Assembly: GCA_964035575.1 (NCBI GenBank)
Contig: OZ037888.1
Location: 496,001 to 560,000, forward strand
DNA from: Rhynchopus sp. YZ270_cl-10
Lineage: Eukaryota; Euglenozoa; Diplonemea; Diplonemida; Diplonemidae
Direction: 5' to 3'
Length of the DNA stretch: 64,000 bases
The position numbers and the translations under genes are program-made. Each line of letters opens with the position of its first letter. Positions within the stretch are counted from its first letter, which is position 1. The notes below the pieces were generated by a model. It was not told the origin of the DNA. It ran no database searches and was given only the letters and a program-made list of their open reading frames with translations. Below, in pieces: positions 12,293-22,768 of the stretch.

Positions 12293-12625
12293 ATGGGTGG
12301 ATCGGAGCATTTAGGGTGGACAGTAACGGGGATTTCTGCTGGGTCAACAGCACTGGCTTATCGCGTCGGGTGCAATGCGTGCCTTGTGGGAGGTGGTGCG
12401 AACACGTTGGGTATGGGGGTGAGCTCGTACCTCATTCATGACGGGCAGGACTTTGCAGGACACCTCCTAGGTGCCACGACGTCTGGGTTCACAACCTTTT
12501 TTATGGGTCGCAGATACCTTTCCCTCCGCCACCCTTTCGTACCAAACGGAATCCTCGCCACCACCTCCGCACTCAGCTTCGCTTACAACGCATATAAAGC
12601 CAACGAATGGGCCGATTCTTGGTGA
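12293..12625 (+). CDS. TMEM14-family (UPF0136) small membrane protein
   Basis: The 110-residue product has the size and pattern of the TMEM14 family: glycine- and alanine-rich hydrophobic helices, then GRRYLSLRHPFVPNGILA, which matches the family's G-R-f-x-x-s-x-k-F-m-P-a-G-l-l block. TMEM14C in animals is an inner mitochondrial membrane protein needed for porphyrin import; whether that holds here is inference. The start is a well-placed ACAATGG 23 bases after a CTCTCTCAG that could be a leader splice acceptor. About four membrane segments are expected. No intron interrupts the frame. Confidence 0.75.
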   Translation: MGGSEHLGWTVTGISAGSTALAYRVGCNACLVGGGANTLGMGVSSYLIHDGQDFAGHLLGATTSGFTTFFMGRRYLSLRHPFVPNGILATTSALSFAYNAYKANEWADSW

Positions 12626-12968
12626 AAAAGGTAACTGAAGTTCCTTCCTTCCCCAAAATGGGGGAAAAAAAGCAATTTATCTGATGATAACTCCCCCCTT
12701 TTTGTATTTTTTTGTTTTTCCGGAATGTACATCACACAAAACCTAATTTCTCTCGCAATGATCCTTTCATCTGAATGGAAGCGAGGTTTGAAGAGATACA
12801 TCTGTAAGCCTCAAAAATGGGTTTGGAGGGATGGTTTCGGGTCCACCCCCTCCAGATTATGCACCGAGGTACACAGTCTCACGGGGTTTTTGTATTTCAG
12901 GTAATATTTCCTCCTCCCTCCCTTCCACATTATATCCTCAGGGAGTTGGGGGGTCATTTTTTTAGAAA
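12626..12968. other. intergenic region, TMEM14-like to sugar transporter
   Basis: Gene-free and T-rich, with a pyrimidine-rich stretch at 12905-12950. No repeat family or RNA gene was recognised. Confidence 0.5.
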
Positions 12969-14180
12969 ATGACGGCGCGCACTCATAACCACTCTACCTT
13001 TGTTTCCCCACGGCATACACCTTCAATTAGCGCCCTTTCTACTGCCGCCAACCCTTCTTCTCCTGCACCTTCATTGACGGGATTGGGTGGGCCAGCCACG
13101 GCAGTGAACGTAGAGAAGCATAATGGATTACCCATTTCACGTATTGTGTTGACTTTTGCGTCGATTTTGATTTATAGCAGCTGTTCAGTTAGTATGATTT
13201 TACTGAATAAGGTGGTGACCGCGATATACAAGCTGGAAGGGTATGCTGTGCAAATGGTGTTGATTCAATGCCTCGCCGGCGCGGTGTTGGCGTGGATGCT
13301 CAAGAAGCTGCACCTCGTCGACTTCCCCCCCATCGACACCTCCCTCCTCCGGCAATGGCTTCCCGTCACCGTTCTCTTCATCAGCATGCTTCTCTCATCG
13401 CTCCTCGCTCTCCACACCATGTCTCTCGCGATGTATACCCTCCTCAAAAATGGAGCGCTATTTTTAACCGCAATGGGTGATGTATACTTTTTCAGAAGAG
13501 AGTTGCTGGCGGATCAATATCTTGGGTTTTTTTTTATGTTGATTGGATCGATTTTGTCAGGTGGGGATGATAGGTGGTTGACGGCGCATGGAGTGTTCTG
13601 GACTGTTTTGAATATAGTTCTGACCGCAGCGTACAACCTTCGATTAAAAAAGGTTCTTGCAGACCATAAGGAGTGGGGCGGGCATTGGGCACCGATGTTC
13701 TATAACAATGCGTTCGCGGTGTGCATTTTGTTTCCTGTGGTGATGTGGGGGCCGCCGGGGGGGTTTGCGGGGTTTGCAGAGAGCCTGCAGGAGCTTCCGG
13801 CCATGGGGGTGGCAAGCGTTTGTATGTTTGTTGCAGCGGGTGCGGTGTTGAGTGGTGCATCGTTGTGGTGTCTGCGGCTCACCACACCTACAACCTACTG
13901 CGTCGTTGGGGCTACCTGTAAGATCCCGAACATTCTTCTTGGTGCGATCATCTTCGAACAGTACCCCACCAACAGAGGTGTGCTTGGAATCATTGTAGCC
14001 TTCGCAGGAATCTACCTCTACACCTGGGCATCTCTTCAAGGCGAAAAGGCGGCCTGTCCAACAAGCCCCTCCCCAGCCAGCCAGCCTGCAGAAAACCGCA
14101 CCCGGAGACGGTCGCAGTTCAACAACTCCAACTCAGCTGAGGCAGAAACAGAAGGGGATTCGACTGTAACAAAGGCCTAA
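12969..14180 (+). CDS. nucleotide-sugar transporter (GDP-mannose transporter-like, DMT superfamily)
   Basis: The 403-residue protein has a low-complexity cytosolic N-terminus of about 55 residues, then about ten hydrophobic helices, then a polar tail. VSMILLNKVV near the first helix and the block TTYCVVGATCK before PNILLGAIIFEQYPTN match the GDP-mannose/UDP-sugar branch, which moves nucleotide sugars into the Golgi in exchange for the monophosphate. In Vrg4-type proteins the recognition motif is GALNK; here it reads GATCK, so the substrate may differ. The ATG follows AGAAA, and no better start lies downstream before the first helix. The reading frame is uninterrupted. Confidence 0.85.
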   Translation: MTARTHNHSTFVSPRHTPSISALSTAANPSSPAPSLTGLGGPATAVNVEKHNGLPISRIVLTFASILIYSSCSVSMILLNKVVTAIYKLEGYAVQMVLIQCLAGAVLAWMLKKLHLVDFPPIDTSLLRQWLPVTVLFISMLLSSLLALHTMSLAMYTLLKNGALFLTAMGDVYFFRRELLADQYLGFFFMLIGSILSGGDDRWLTAHGVFWTVLNIVLTAAYNLRLKKVLADHKEWGGHWAPMFYNNAFAVCILFPVVMWGPPGGFAGFAESLQELPAMGVASVCMFVAAGAVLSGASLWCLRLTTPTTYCVVGATCKIPNILLGAIIFEQYPTNRGVLGIIVAFAGIYLYTWASLQGEKAACPTSPSPASQPAENRTRRRSQFNNSNSAEAETEGDSTVTKA

Positions 14181-14726
14181 TTTTTTTTTATTTTTTTTCC
14201 TCCAGCTAAACTGGAGAAACTTATGCTATCTTAAAAGGGATGGGGCTGCTATAAAAAATTGCGGGAAAAAAAAAAGAAAAATAATGGGGAAAAATTGTCC
14301 TGTATTTCCGAACAGAAGGTGGGAAAGGCGAGTAAGGGTGACGAATTTTTGCGTCGGTTAAGTCAAGAGGGGAAAGGGAAAGGGGGAAGGGGGGGTATTT
14401 GTGAGTTTGAACGCATTTGTGTTATTGTAAATAAATAAAGGTGGCAGCGTGATCGGGCAAACATCACTACAGTGTAATCTGCAGACAAAAAAAACAAAAA
14501 TAATAGTCTTGCCCAGCTTTGCGCACAAATAAACTGAATACCCTTTTTTTCTTTACTCAGGCAGCATTCGGGGGCACACCGAGGCTTTTTTTAAAAACTT
14601 TTTTTTTTTTGGAATAGTAGTGTCGGTACCACCTACGTGCAAGCTCCTGATGCTACATTGGGGAGTGGAAGAAAGAAGAAAACAGATCATCGTGTTCGTC
14701 AGCAGTTACTTAAAAGCGTTTAGTAT

Positions 14727-14775
14727 AGTGGAACTCATCCTTGGGTGTCTACACTAATCCAATCAGGTTTTCAAG
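14727..14775 (+). repeat. dispersed hairpin repeat, family B
   Basis: Inner stem CATC/GGTG closes a CTTG tetraloop. It is followed by TCTACACTAATCCAATCAGG and TTTTC. Confidence 0.75.
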
Positions 14776-15238
14776 GGGGAAAAAAGAAGCTGTGAAGAAA
14801 ATAAATTAGGGACGGTACAATTTGCACCACCGTCTTGGGTAAACTAGTAGTGGAGAAAGGCATTTGCGTGATGAGCATCTGTTTTCCACTCAATGGGCAT
14901 TGGGGGGGGATAGGTGATGGTGTAAATCTGTGTATTTTTCTTTGATGTAATTGCACCATAATACGTGAAATAATAACACTTGTGTTTGGCAGTGTTCTAA
15001 TGTATTTGATGGTAAAATCCATCAGAAAACACAATATAACCATGGGGGTGAAACAGTACGTGCGTTGTGAATAATGTTAATGTGGACATAACTTTTTGAA
15101 GTGTTTTTTTATTATTATTTCGACCCTCTTCTGTTTTGTTGGCAAGGTGATCGCGAGATGGCCGGAAACTGGTTACGAGCATCTTCTTCAGAGCCTTTCT
15201 TGGACAATGAGACTGTTTTAACGGCAGCTGCAGGGATC

Positions 15239-15288
15239 CATCAGAGCATCCTCGGGTGTCTACACTAATACAACCAGGTTTTCAAAAA
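15239..15288 (+). repeat. dispersed hairpin repeat, family B (5' stem partly lost)
   Basis: Inner stem CATC/GGTG with loop CTCG, then TCTACACTAATACAACCAGG, TTTTC and an A-run. The AGTG of the outer stem has decayed to ATCA. Confidence 0.7.
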
Positions 15289-15332
15289 AAAGGCCCAAGA
15301 TCTGAGGCCTTTTCGTGAGTGAACTTTTGGAA

Positions 15333-15395
15333 AGTGGATATTGCACAACCATGGCAAACACAACGGAGGCAACTACACTACTCCAACAAATTTAT
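15333..15395 (+). repeat. dispersed hairpin repeat, family B2 (long form)
   Basis: The outer AGTGgA and CTaCACT pair. The inner TTGC/GCAA stem encloses a longer insert; the upstream flank (GTGAGTGAAC) is shared with the copy at 29855. Confidence 0.7.
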
Positions 15396-15720
15396 CAAAA
15401 AAAAAAAATAAAGAAAAGATAGATGCCCCTGAACAGTATTCCTCAAGGCGACCTACCTGTGCCAAAAAAATACAAAATAAAGTGTCAAGAAATAAAACAC
15501 TGCCAGGCTCCTTGATGACTTGCCTTGCGCTAAATACGCCAGAACTTTTTTTCTCTTTTTTTTTTTTTGGAACCTCTCGAACGAAATTATCTAAAAAATA
15601 GCGTACGTCCCGGTACTACGGGTAAAAAAAGGCTCATTTTAAAAAAAAAAAAATACATTCTTCCCGAACCAAAACCCTGCCTCTAACACCCCCAATCAAC
15701 CACCCCCACCTATAGGTGCT

Positions 15721-15853
15721 ACACTCCTCTCCCTCCCCCTCCCCCTCCCCCCTCCTGTAACCTTAGGAGTGATCACCTACACAGCTTAATAGCAGGAGGG
15801 GTTAGGGTCGCCCCCTCTGCCGTCTTTCTCCCCCCCTTTTTTCCCTTTACCCT
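15721..15853 (+). promoter_or_regulatory. CT-rich tracts upstream of the SRPK start
   Basis: Two pyrimidine-rich segments (15721-15755 and 15822-15853) precede AACAATGG. The second abuts the start codon with no AG between them, which favours a promoter/5'UTR element over a splice acceptor for this gene. Confidence 0.4.
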
Positions 15854-15859
15854 TTAACA

Positions 15860-18800
15860 ATGGCACACGGCGTGAACGGACAGAAGAGGGATGAGTGGGG
15901 TGGGTCTGGGTTGTTGTATAAGAGTCTTTTGACAGGGCATGAGCGTCCTGCTACTTCGCAGTCGAGACGGCGTGCGCAGAGCACAGGACTGCGTTCGCAG
16001 ACACGTGGACTTGCTTCGAAGAGCCCCGGGAGCAACCCGGTCTCGAAGAGTGGAAGCGGCAGCCAAGCAACGCCGGTAAAGCGCGGGACGTCCCTCATAG
16101 GCAGCCGCAGCCGTTCCGTGCCAGGGAAGACCGCTAACTCAGCGCACTCCTCACCAAGCATATCCCGCCCCAGGTCCCCTCGGTCTGCCACCGATGGCAG
16201 AACACTCCGCAACTCAAGCCCCGGGGCGAGGGCGTCTGGTGCGTCGCCACGTACTCCCGCGACCCGGCAACACTCCCGGGCGCGTAAGGAGCCTCGTGCG
16301 CAGAGTGAGTCGGAAGGTGGCAGTGGTGGTGCAAGTGGTGGTGGTGGTGGTGGTAGCAGCAAGTCCGAATGGAAGCTGCACCGCACCGCAGCCGGTAAGG
16401 TGTACTACTGGAACACAAAGACGCGTGAGACGAAGTGGACGCTGCCCTCGCCCCTGCGCCAGGCCCGCCAGCGCACCCCCGAGGAGCAGGAGGAGGTGGA
16501 GCGTCGTGTGCGTGAGGCGACCCCCGACATGCACAGCAGCGCTGCACGCATCCAAGGTCTGGTCAAGATGCGTGAGGCACGCCTCGAGGTGCGTCGGCGG
16601 CGGCAAGAGAAGACACGCCGCTCTGCACCTGCCACACCTTTCCGCTCCCCACCCACCAAGGCGGCGCCCGCAGCACGCTACACGCGTGCACACACGCAGG
16701 ACGCGCGGGCGAAGCCGAGTGGAACTTTTTCGCGCAACTCCAGCACATCCACGAAGAGCCGCGAAGGGGGCAGCACACGGCAGAGCAACGTGATGCGGCG
16801 GACAAGCACCACAACACCGCGTGCACGCGCCACGTCACCGGCAACATCTGCGTCGACGATGGAGCGTTTCCGGCGGAGCAACTCACACACGCAGCCGAGT
16901 GGTGCGAGCACACGGGCGTCATCCACTGGTGCACGGAGGTCCACCAGCCAGCGCCAGTCCACTTCACGCACACCACGGCGTGCACCCTCCGCACCCGCAC
17001 CCGCATCGCGCAGTGCGTCGATGTCACGCAAGCGAGCTGAGGCCGCGTCGCCGCCTAAGAAGGCGGCACCCGTCCCAAAGACACTGGATGACCCGCGCTA
17101 CCAGGAGGGTGGCTACCTGAGTGTGGCGGCAGGGCATGTCCTGGGGGGTAGGTATGAGCTGCTGCTGCTGCTCGGGACGGGGCAGTCTGCGACAGTGTGG
17201 CTGGCGGCCGACACGCAGTCGAACGGTGCGGGCTCGCACCAGTACGTTGCGATCAAGATCACAAAGTGCTCGAAGTCTGTGCGTTGTTCCTCCCTGCACG
17301 AGGTTGCGCTTCTCTACTACATCGCGAACCGCTCCACCGTGCGAGCACAGGGCCACGAGACAGGCAGCGCCCTTCTCGTCAGCCACTTCGAACACGCAGG
17401 CAAGTTCGGCAGACACGTCTGCATGGTGTTCGAGGTGCTTGGCCCCACCCTAGATGTCCTCATGGCGAAGACAAACTTCCAAGGTCTTGGGGACTTGGAT
17501 CTCATAGCAGATGTGACAATCAGTATTCTCCTGGGCCTGGACGAGTTGGCAGCGGTATGTAAAAGGAGAGTGGGGTGGCAGGTGGGGTCGCTTTGAGGTG
17601 GGGCAAGTTTGCTTTTTACTACACATACATTAAACAGATGAACGTCGTGCACACGGACCTGAAGCCCGAGAACATCATGTTCAGCCGCCCCTCTGTGGAG
17701 GCCAGAAAGGCTGTGGCCAAGTACATCGACGCCAGCGCGGATGTGGGGAACATAACAGAGGTATGACTTTGTGTCTTTCATTGAAAAACTGTTGTCAACT
17801 CTTTCCCCCTTCTCCGAAAAAGAAATTGTGCCTACTATCACGTGATAGTAGTCTATGATCAAACAAAAAATTCCTTTTCTAACTCTCCACTGGTTCACTA
17901 TTTTCTTGCCTTTCGTTCTTCAATATTTTATCATTTATCTGCATCCGTCTTGACCTTTTTTTGATTGCAACCAAACTATAAGTGCATGCCATATTTTCCT
18001 TTTTCCCTTTCGTTTCATTTCTTCCCCCTCCCACAGTCGCCCGAAGACGAGCGTTCAGTGAAGATCTCCGACTTCGGTCTTTCGTACCTCCTCCGCCCCC
18101 AGAACGACCGGCACATCACAGGCGAGCCTCTCTCAACACCAGACCTGCAGCTGATCTTCGCCTCGAATTACACAAAGGTACAGCTTCCTCCCCATCTGTC
18201 CTCTAGCTCTCCTTGCTATCTAGGTGATAGGCGGTAGATGAATACTACAGTTGTGTGGCGCTGAAGATCATTTTTTCCTTTTCTTTTTTTCCCTTCTTCA
18301 AATGCAAACCACGAAATGGATGTAAGACTGCATGGTTAGGAACGCACCTCTCATGTACCAAAGGTACACTGTTCACAGAGGGCTTTGTATTTCAAGTCAA
18401 CTTTCAAATGTATTTTTTTGCCCGCAGCGCCATTTTTACACCCTTTTTTGTCACAACATCATTTTTTCTTTCTCTACCAGGGCGCGATAATCCAGACCCG
18501 CGAATACCGTGCACCCGAGATCATTCTTGGGAACGACTTCTTCACGCAGACTGACATCTGGAGTTTGGCGTGCATTGTGTATGAGCTGCTGACGGGGCAG
18601 TTTCTGTTTGACCCGAAGACTCTGCCGCACGTTGTGGACGAGCCGACCATGGACATGGAACATCTTGCGGAGATAGAAGCAGTGTTGTCTACCCCGCCAA
18701 AGGAGGTGTCGCAGGGTGACGGTGTGTACGTGGAGGCGTACTACAAGGCAGAGACAGGGCGTGCGAATTTCGAGCCGACGACAGCAAAGATCGGTATTGC

Positions 18801-19020
18801 GGCAGCAGTGCGCGAATCCGTGCGTTCAGCATCGCCACACAAGGCTGAAGAGGACGCCCGCCTCGTCACGCACTTCATCGAGTCTGCCCTCACCTGGCAG
18901 CCCCAAGACCGCCCCTCAGCAGCTGACCTCCTCAACCACCCCTGGCTCAAACAGCGTGCCCTCAGTACCTGCGGGGCTAGAAAAACTGCATGCAAAGCGA
19001 CCCGTGTTTGGGATGTTTGA
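15860..19020 (+). CDS. SRPK-type protein kinase with an N-terminal WW domain (four exons)
   Basis: Exons 15860-17554, 17638-17760, 18037-18177 and 18481-19020 join in phase 0 for 832 residues. Residues 1-165 are Ser/Arg-rich low complexity. A WW domain follows at about 170-205 (SEWKLHRTAAGKVYYWN to KWTLP), then an IQ-like basic helix and more S/R/P-rich sequence to about 415. The kinase begins at GRYELLLLLGTGQSATVW, with VAIK, HTDLKPEN for the catalytic loop, KISDFG, and TREYRAPEIILG. HTD in place of HRD and the REYRAPE activation loop fit SRPKs, which phosphorylate RS-domain splicing factors. The usual spacer insert is absent or moved to the N-terminus. Introns start GTATGT, GTATGA and GTACAG; the third carries a family-C repeat. 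Confidence 0.9.
18296..18403 (+). repeat. dispersed repeat, family C (in SRPK intron 3)
   Basis: It contains AAACCACGAAATGGATGTAA, then GCATGGTT, GTACCAAAGGTACACTG, and CAGAGGGCTTTGTATTTCAA. The copy is in the sense orientation inside an intron. Confidence 0.8.
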
Positions 19021-19490
19021 GGGGTTTTTTCCTCAGATTTTGAGATTTTTGAGATTTCTCATCTGAACACGAAAATAATGTAGTAAAGGGTGGGAGGGAA
19101 GGAAGGGTGTTGTATGTATATGTGTAGTGGAAGATCGGAGGGGAAGGATGCAAAAACAGTTATAGAGTTTCTTGATCCATTTTGTGGGAATGGCAAAACC
19201 AGGGGTTTAGGTTCATCTTACAAAAAAAAAAAAGCCTTTTTTTGTTGATACCACAAAAAAAAATTGTATTATGGGGGTGTGGGTGGGCAGATTTATCTCA
19301 GGGTCAAATAAGGAAGGTGTGTGTGGACAGAAAGAAAAGGGAGGTTGTGAACAAGAAATACAGGTAGAATCGATGGAATTGGGGGTGCGGGAGTGGGGGA
19401 AATGGGTTCTTTTATGTGTTCTGTGACTTACTTCTCCCCTCCAACTGAGGGGACCCCCTCCATATTCCCAGCCCCCATACACGACGCCGC

Positions 19491-19670
19491 ATGTCATATG
19501 ACATGGTAAAAACGATGACATGTGCACATGTCACAATGACATGTGTAAGTGTGTGTTCTGTACGTAGGGAGAGAATGACACGTACCGACACGTACCACAA
19601 GTTATAATGACATGTGAAATGACATGTCAAAAAAAAATTATAAAAAACCACATGACACACTGACATGAGG
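19491..19670. repeat. cluster of ACATGT/TGACATG palindromes
   Basis: About ten copies of TGACATG or CATGTCA occur within 180 bp. They include the perfect palindromes ATGTCATATGACAT (19491-19504) and GACATGTGCACATGTC (19517-19532). It may be a decayed inverted-repeat element or a cluster of protein-binding sites. Confidence 0.55.
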
Positions 19671-19793
19671 CGTCGTGAATAGTTTAGTTCAAAGATGTGT
19701 ATGTACGTAATGCGTATTTATCTTTCAACTTTTTTTGTAGTTTGGTGTTAAGGTTTGCCCCATTTTTTTTACTCCTACTAGTGAATTTTTTTA

Positions 19794-19834
19794 AAGGTGA
19801 CTAAGCAGTCGAGGCTTAGGGTCATCTTATAAAC
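19794..19834 (+). repeat. dispersed hairpin repeat, family A
   Basis: AGGTGA, stem CTAAGC/GCTTAG with loop AGTCGAG, then GGTCATCTTATAAAC and a T-run. Confidence 0.75.
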
Positions 19835-20120
19835 TTTTTTTTGGAGTGCAGAATTGATGGGTCTAATCGCTGTACATATTGATTCACTTGGGTTCTATCT
19901 GGGTAAAAGAGGGTAAAAAAATGCTTGTTTTGTTATAAACTAATAAACTTATTGAATAAAAAAGTGGAAAAAAAAAAGTTATCAATGCGAAAACCCTGAC
20001 AATACCTTTCGTCGGAGTCAGAGAAGGGAGGATGGGCAGCGAGAGGGCTAAAGAACGTCAAGAGGACCGTTCTTCAAACTAAGCCCCATTCAGCATATCG
20101 CCATCCCCCTCCCCCCTTTT

Positions 20121-20158
20121 GATGACCAAGCACCGCGAGGCTAGGTTCAGCTTACAAC
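20121..20158 (+). repeat. dispersed hairpin repeat, family A (diverged)
   Basis: GATGACCAAGC, loop ACCGCGAG, then GCTAGGTTCAGCTTACAAC. The stem is weaker than in other copies. Confidence 0.65.
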
Positions 20159-20683
20159 CCCCTTTGTTGCATGTTCTTCTTCTTCTTCTTCTTCTTCTCA
20201 CCCCCCTTTTTTAGATCTCCTCTCTCTTACGCAGTTTTCCCCCTCCCTCCTCTTCCCCTCTCTGCTGGGTCACCATTTCCTTTCCCCCCCTTTTTTTCGA
20301 TAGTGTTCAGCGTCATTATGTTGTTCACAAAAGGTGTTATTCATTAAGTTCCAAAAGGGGACGATTTTTTTTCGCAAATTCTAATTCGAAAATACCATTA
20401 TTTTTGATACCAAGGTAAACGACCTGACGAATGTGCCCCCCCAACGCATTGTTTACATGAACAACAGTCCATTTTTTTTTCTTTCAATTCATTGAATGTA
20501 AATGTCTTAATATTCTTTAGGAGTTTTGCTCCTTCTCGGCTATATAGTTAGCTGGGAAGGTTTGTCCCATTCCGACTCCCCAGGCCACAGATACCATGGC
20601 AGATTAACGTCTTCAAGGAGAATTCTGTCTCGCATATACATACGAGGGAAATGCAGTGCAGTAAAAAAAGGGGGCATAATGTA

Positions 20684-20732
20684 TAGTGCACTACATCCTT
20701 GAGGGGTGACCACGCTAATGCAATCAGGAGTT
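20684..20732 (+). repeat. dispersed hairpin repeat, family B (diverged)
   Basis: AGTGCACTACATCCTTGAGG, then GGTGACCACGCTAATGCAAT and CAGGAG. The order of elements matches family B with several substitutions. Confidence 0.55.
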
Positions 20733-21154
20733 TTTTCTCTCTTTTTCTAAAGGGCACCGTTTGTTTCTTCAGTAACGTGGAGGGCACGGCTACCCTTTTG
20801 TTTTTTTTCTTTCTCCTTCTCCCCAAAGTTTTATGGGTCTGTGTATTTGAAAGAAGTGTGTGGAGTACTTTGCTAAAGACGGGAATATTGTTTCGTTGCG
20901 TTGAAAGCGGTTTGCGGGTAGGTCCGAAGACTGTACTATTGCGCAGTCGTGTCTGTGTATGTATGTTGTTCTTTTTGTTCTCTTTTTGGTGCTTTCGGAA
21001 GTCGGTCAACGACCTGTCAGCGACGTGCCACGACCTGTCGGCGACCTGTCAATATCAGGGGGGGTGTGTATAAAGTCCCTGTGTCAGCGACCTGTCAATA
21101 TCGACCCCTCCCGGAGCACCACTTTTTTTTTTCTTTTCCCCCCTAGTCAGCCTA

Positions 21155-22109
21155 CAGTCCCGCCTATTATTAATAGCGTTTTATTTTATAAAATCCTAAT
21201 TAGTGACGTTCTAATTTATAAAGTCGTGAATTAATTTATTTTTCGGGGGGGAATACTAAGTTATTGAATTTATTTTCCCCGGCGGAGCCGAAGAAATTTT
21301 TTTTGCCTGCACAAGTGACGACGGGTTTGTGCGGGTTCTGTTGGAGGAATATGTGGAAAAGGAGGTGTGTAATCAGTGATACACGGAGGTAAAAAACGGT
21401 GCGGTCGGTGGTGGCTGTGCGGACGCGCATGCCGTTCACCTCCATGGTCTATTTCGCCCACGAGATGAAAAGACCTGGCACCAGGAGTCGGTTACACCGA
21501 GGCGTGTCCCGCCTCGTCTTCACCACCATCCCCCTCGCAAGCGACGCAAATCGGTTGGCTGTTGAACTTGCGGGTCATCCCCGTAAGGTTGAGAAACCTC
21601 TTCAGCTCCTCGGGGTTCAAAAGAGCCTTGGGTGAAGTACGAACCGCTCTCTTTTTGTGGGTTTTGTACTTGGAGATGGTGGGAGCAGAAATATGGCGTC
21701 CTGGGTGAGCGTCATTCCACCACGCCATCACATCAGCGTGCGGTCTGTCATCAGTGCCTGCGTCCGCCGATGAACGGTGAGGCTGGCACTTTCAACTTCT
21801 CTGTCATCCGCCATGGCGTTGTCTGTGATGGTGACAATCTCCGGGGCGGTGAGGACAGCCTGCTCGACGATGGTCACATCTTCGGCATATTTCTTTCATT
21901 TTTTCCGTTCATTCCGTGGTGGAGACAGACATGATGGTCGGAGAGAAAGATGCAGATAGTCTTGTAGAGATTCAGACTGGGATTTGGGTGGACAAGCTAA
22001 TTTATAAAATCTTAATTAGTGACGTTCTAATTTATAAAGTCGCTAATTAAATATTTTCAGATTTGGTCGAATTTATAAATTAGAAATTCACTAATTAGAG
22101 GCGGGACTG
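21155..22109. mobile_element. pogo-like Tc1/mariner-superfamily element, 955 bp, inserted at TA in a 9-bp satellite
   Basis: The ends are inverted (CAGTCCCGCCT at the left, its complement at 22099-22109) and are flanked by TA on both sides (21153-21154, 22110-22111). Removing the element restores CAGCC-TA-GTCAGCC, the satellite unit, so the target site is clear. Both ends carry a second shared block (TTAGTGACGTTCTAATTTAT) at about 21200 and 22016, in direct orientation. A minus-strand fragment inside resembles the CENP-B/pogo DNA-binding domain. TA target and CAGT termini are Tc1/mariner hallmarks; the pogo assignment is inference from that fragment. Confidence 0.75.
21492..21731 (-). pseudogene. 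fragment of a pogo/CENP-B-type transposase N-terminus
   Basis: The fragment reads AWWNDAHPGRHISAPTISKY, which resembles the helix-turn-helix of pogo and CENP-B proteins (W-F-x-x-x-f-P-G-x-x-I-S-x-x-T-I-S). A basic stretch and LLNPEELKRFLN follow. The frame upstream is broken: the sequence before it continues in another frame, and no DDE catalytic region is visible in the 955-bp element. It is therefore a non-autonomous relic. Confidence rests on one motif. Confidence 0.45.
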
Positions 22110-22524
22110 TAGTCAGCCTAGTCAGCCTAGTCAGCCTAGTCAGCCTAGTCAGCCTAGTCAGCCTAGTCAGCCTAGTCAGCCTAGTCAGCCTAGTCAGCCT
22201 AGTCAGCCTAGTCAGCCTAGTCAGCCTAGTCAGCCTAGTCAGCCTAGTCAGCCTAGTCAGCCTAGTCAGCCTAGTCAGCCTAGTCAGCCTAGTCAGCCTA
22301 GTCAGCCTAGTCAGCCTAGTCAGCCTAGTCAGCCTAGTCAGCCTAGTCAGCCTAGTCAGCCTAGTCAGCCTAGTCAGCCTAGTCAGCCTAGTCAGCCTAG
22401 TCAGCCTAGTCAGCCTAGTCAGCCTAGTCAGCCTAGTCAGCCTAGTCAGCCTAGTCAGCCTAGTCAGCCTAGTCAGCCTAGTCAGCCTAGTCAGCCTAGT
22501 CAGCCTAGTCAGCCTAGTCAGCCT
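22110..22524. repeat. 9-bp satellite (AGTCAGCCT), about 46 perfect units
   Basis: The array is a perfect tandem of a 9-bp unit; one further unit lies left of the transposon at 21143-21154. The minus strand reads as an endless Leu-Thr-Arg repeat, which is an artefact of the period being a multiple of 3. Perfect identity implies recent expansion. Confidence 0.97.
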
Positions 22525-22730
22525 TTTCATTCTCAGTTGCCCAGCAGTTGTGGGGCCGTGTCCATGTCTATATGCAGTGTATAGCACAATTGTCAATTCC
22601 ATCCCCCCCAAAAAAATAGCAATATCACATAACCATGTGATCAACTAAACAGAGCGGCTTAAGATGCGCATACCAACGTACCCCTTTTTGAGATTCCTTG
22701 CGACAGAATAAATTTTCTTTTGCTTTCAAA

Positions 22731-22768
22731 AGGTGACTAAGCGCGAGAGGCTTAGGTTCATCTTATAA
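22731..22768 (+). repeat. dispersed hairpin repeat, family A (near consensus)
   Basis: AGGTGA, stem CTAAGC/GCTTAG with loop GCGAGAG, then GTTCATCTTATAA. This is the cleanest copy in the window. Confidence 0.85.

Larger units (their letters stand above)
14181..15859. other. intergenic region with B-type repeats, sugar transporter to SRPK
   Basis: No gene is visible. Two family-B copies (14727-14775, 15239-15288) and one B2 copy (15333-15395) lie here, with many A- and T-runs. A CACCTATAGGTG palindrome is at about 15709-15720. A long CT-rich tract (about 15721-15853) leads into the SRPK start. Confidence 0.6.
19021..21152. other. gene-free region after SRPK
   Basis: No supported gene. It holds the ACATGT palindrome cluster (19491-19670), family-A copies (19794-19834, 20121-20158), a (TTC)n run (20172-20197), CT-rich tracts at 20215-20300, a B copy (20684-20732) and, near 21000-21100, a short direct repeat of GACCTGTCA/GCGACCTGTCAATATC. 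Open frames here are short and lack motifs. Confidence 0.6.

Noticed and set aside
15847-17031. Long minus-strand and alternative-frame readings over the SRPK exon, and similar ones over the other genes
   Set aside because: They are shadows of GC-rich coding sequence. The plus-strand frames carry the domains and join across introns.
22110-22524. CRISPR array
   Set aside because: It is a tandem array without spacers in a eukaryotic genome.
22057-22644. 195-codon minus-strand frame of Leu-Thr-Arg repeats
   Set aside because: It is the 9-bp satellite read in frame, with no unique protein sequence of note.
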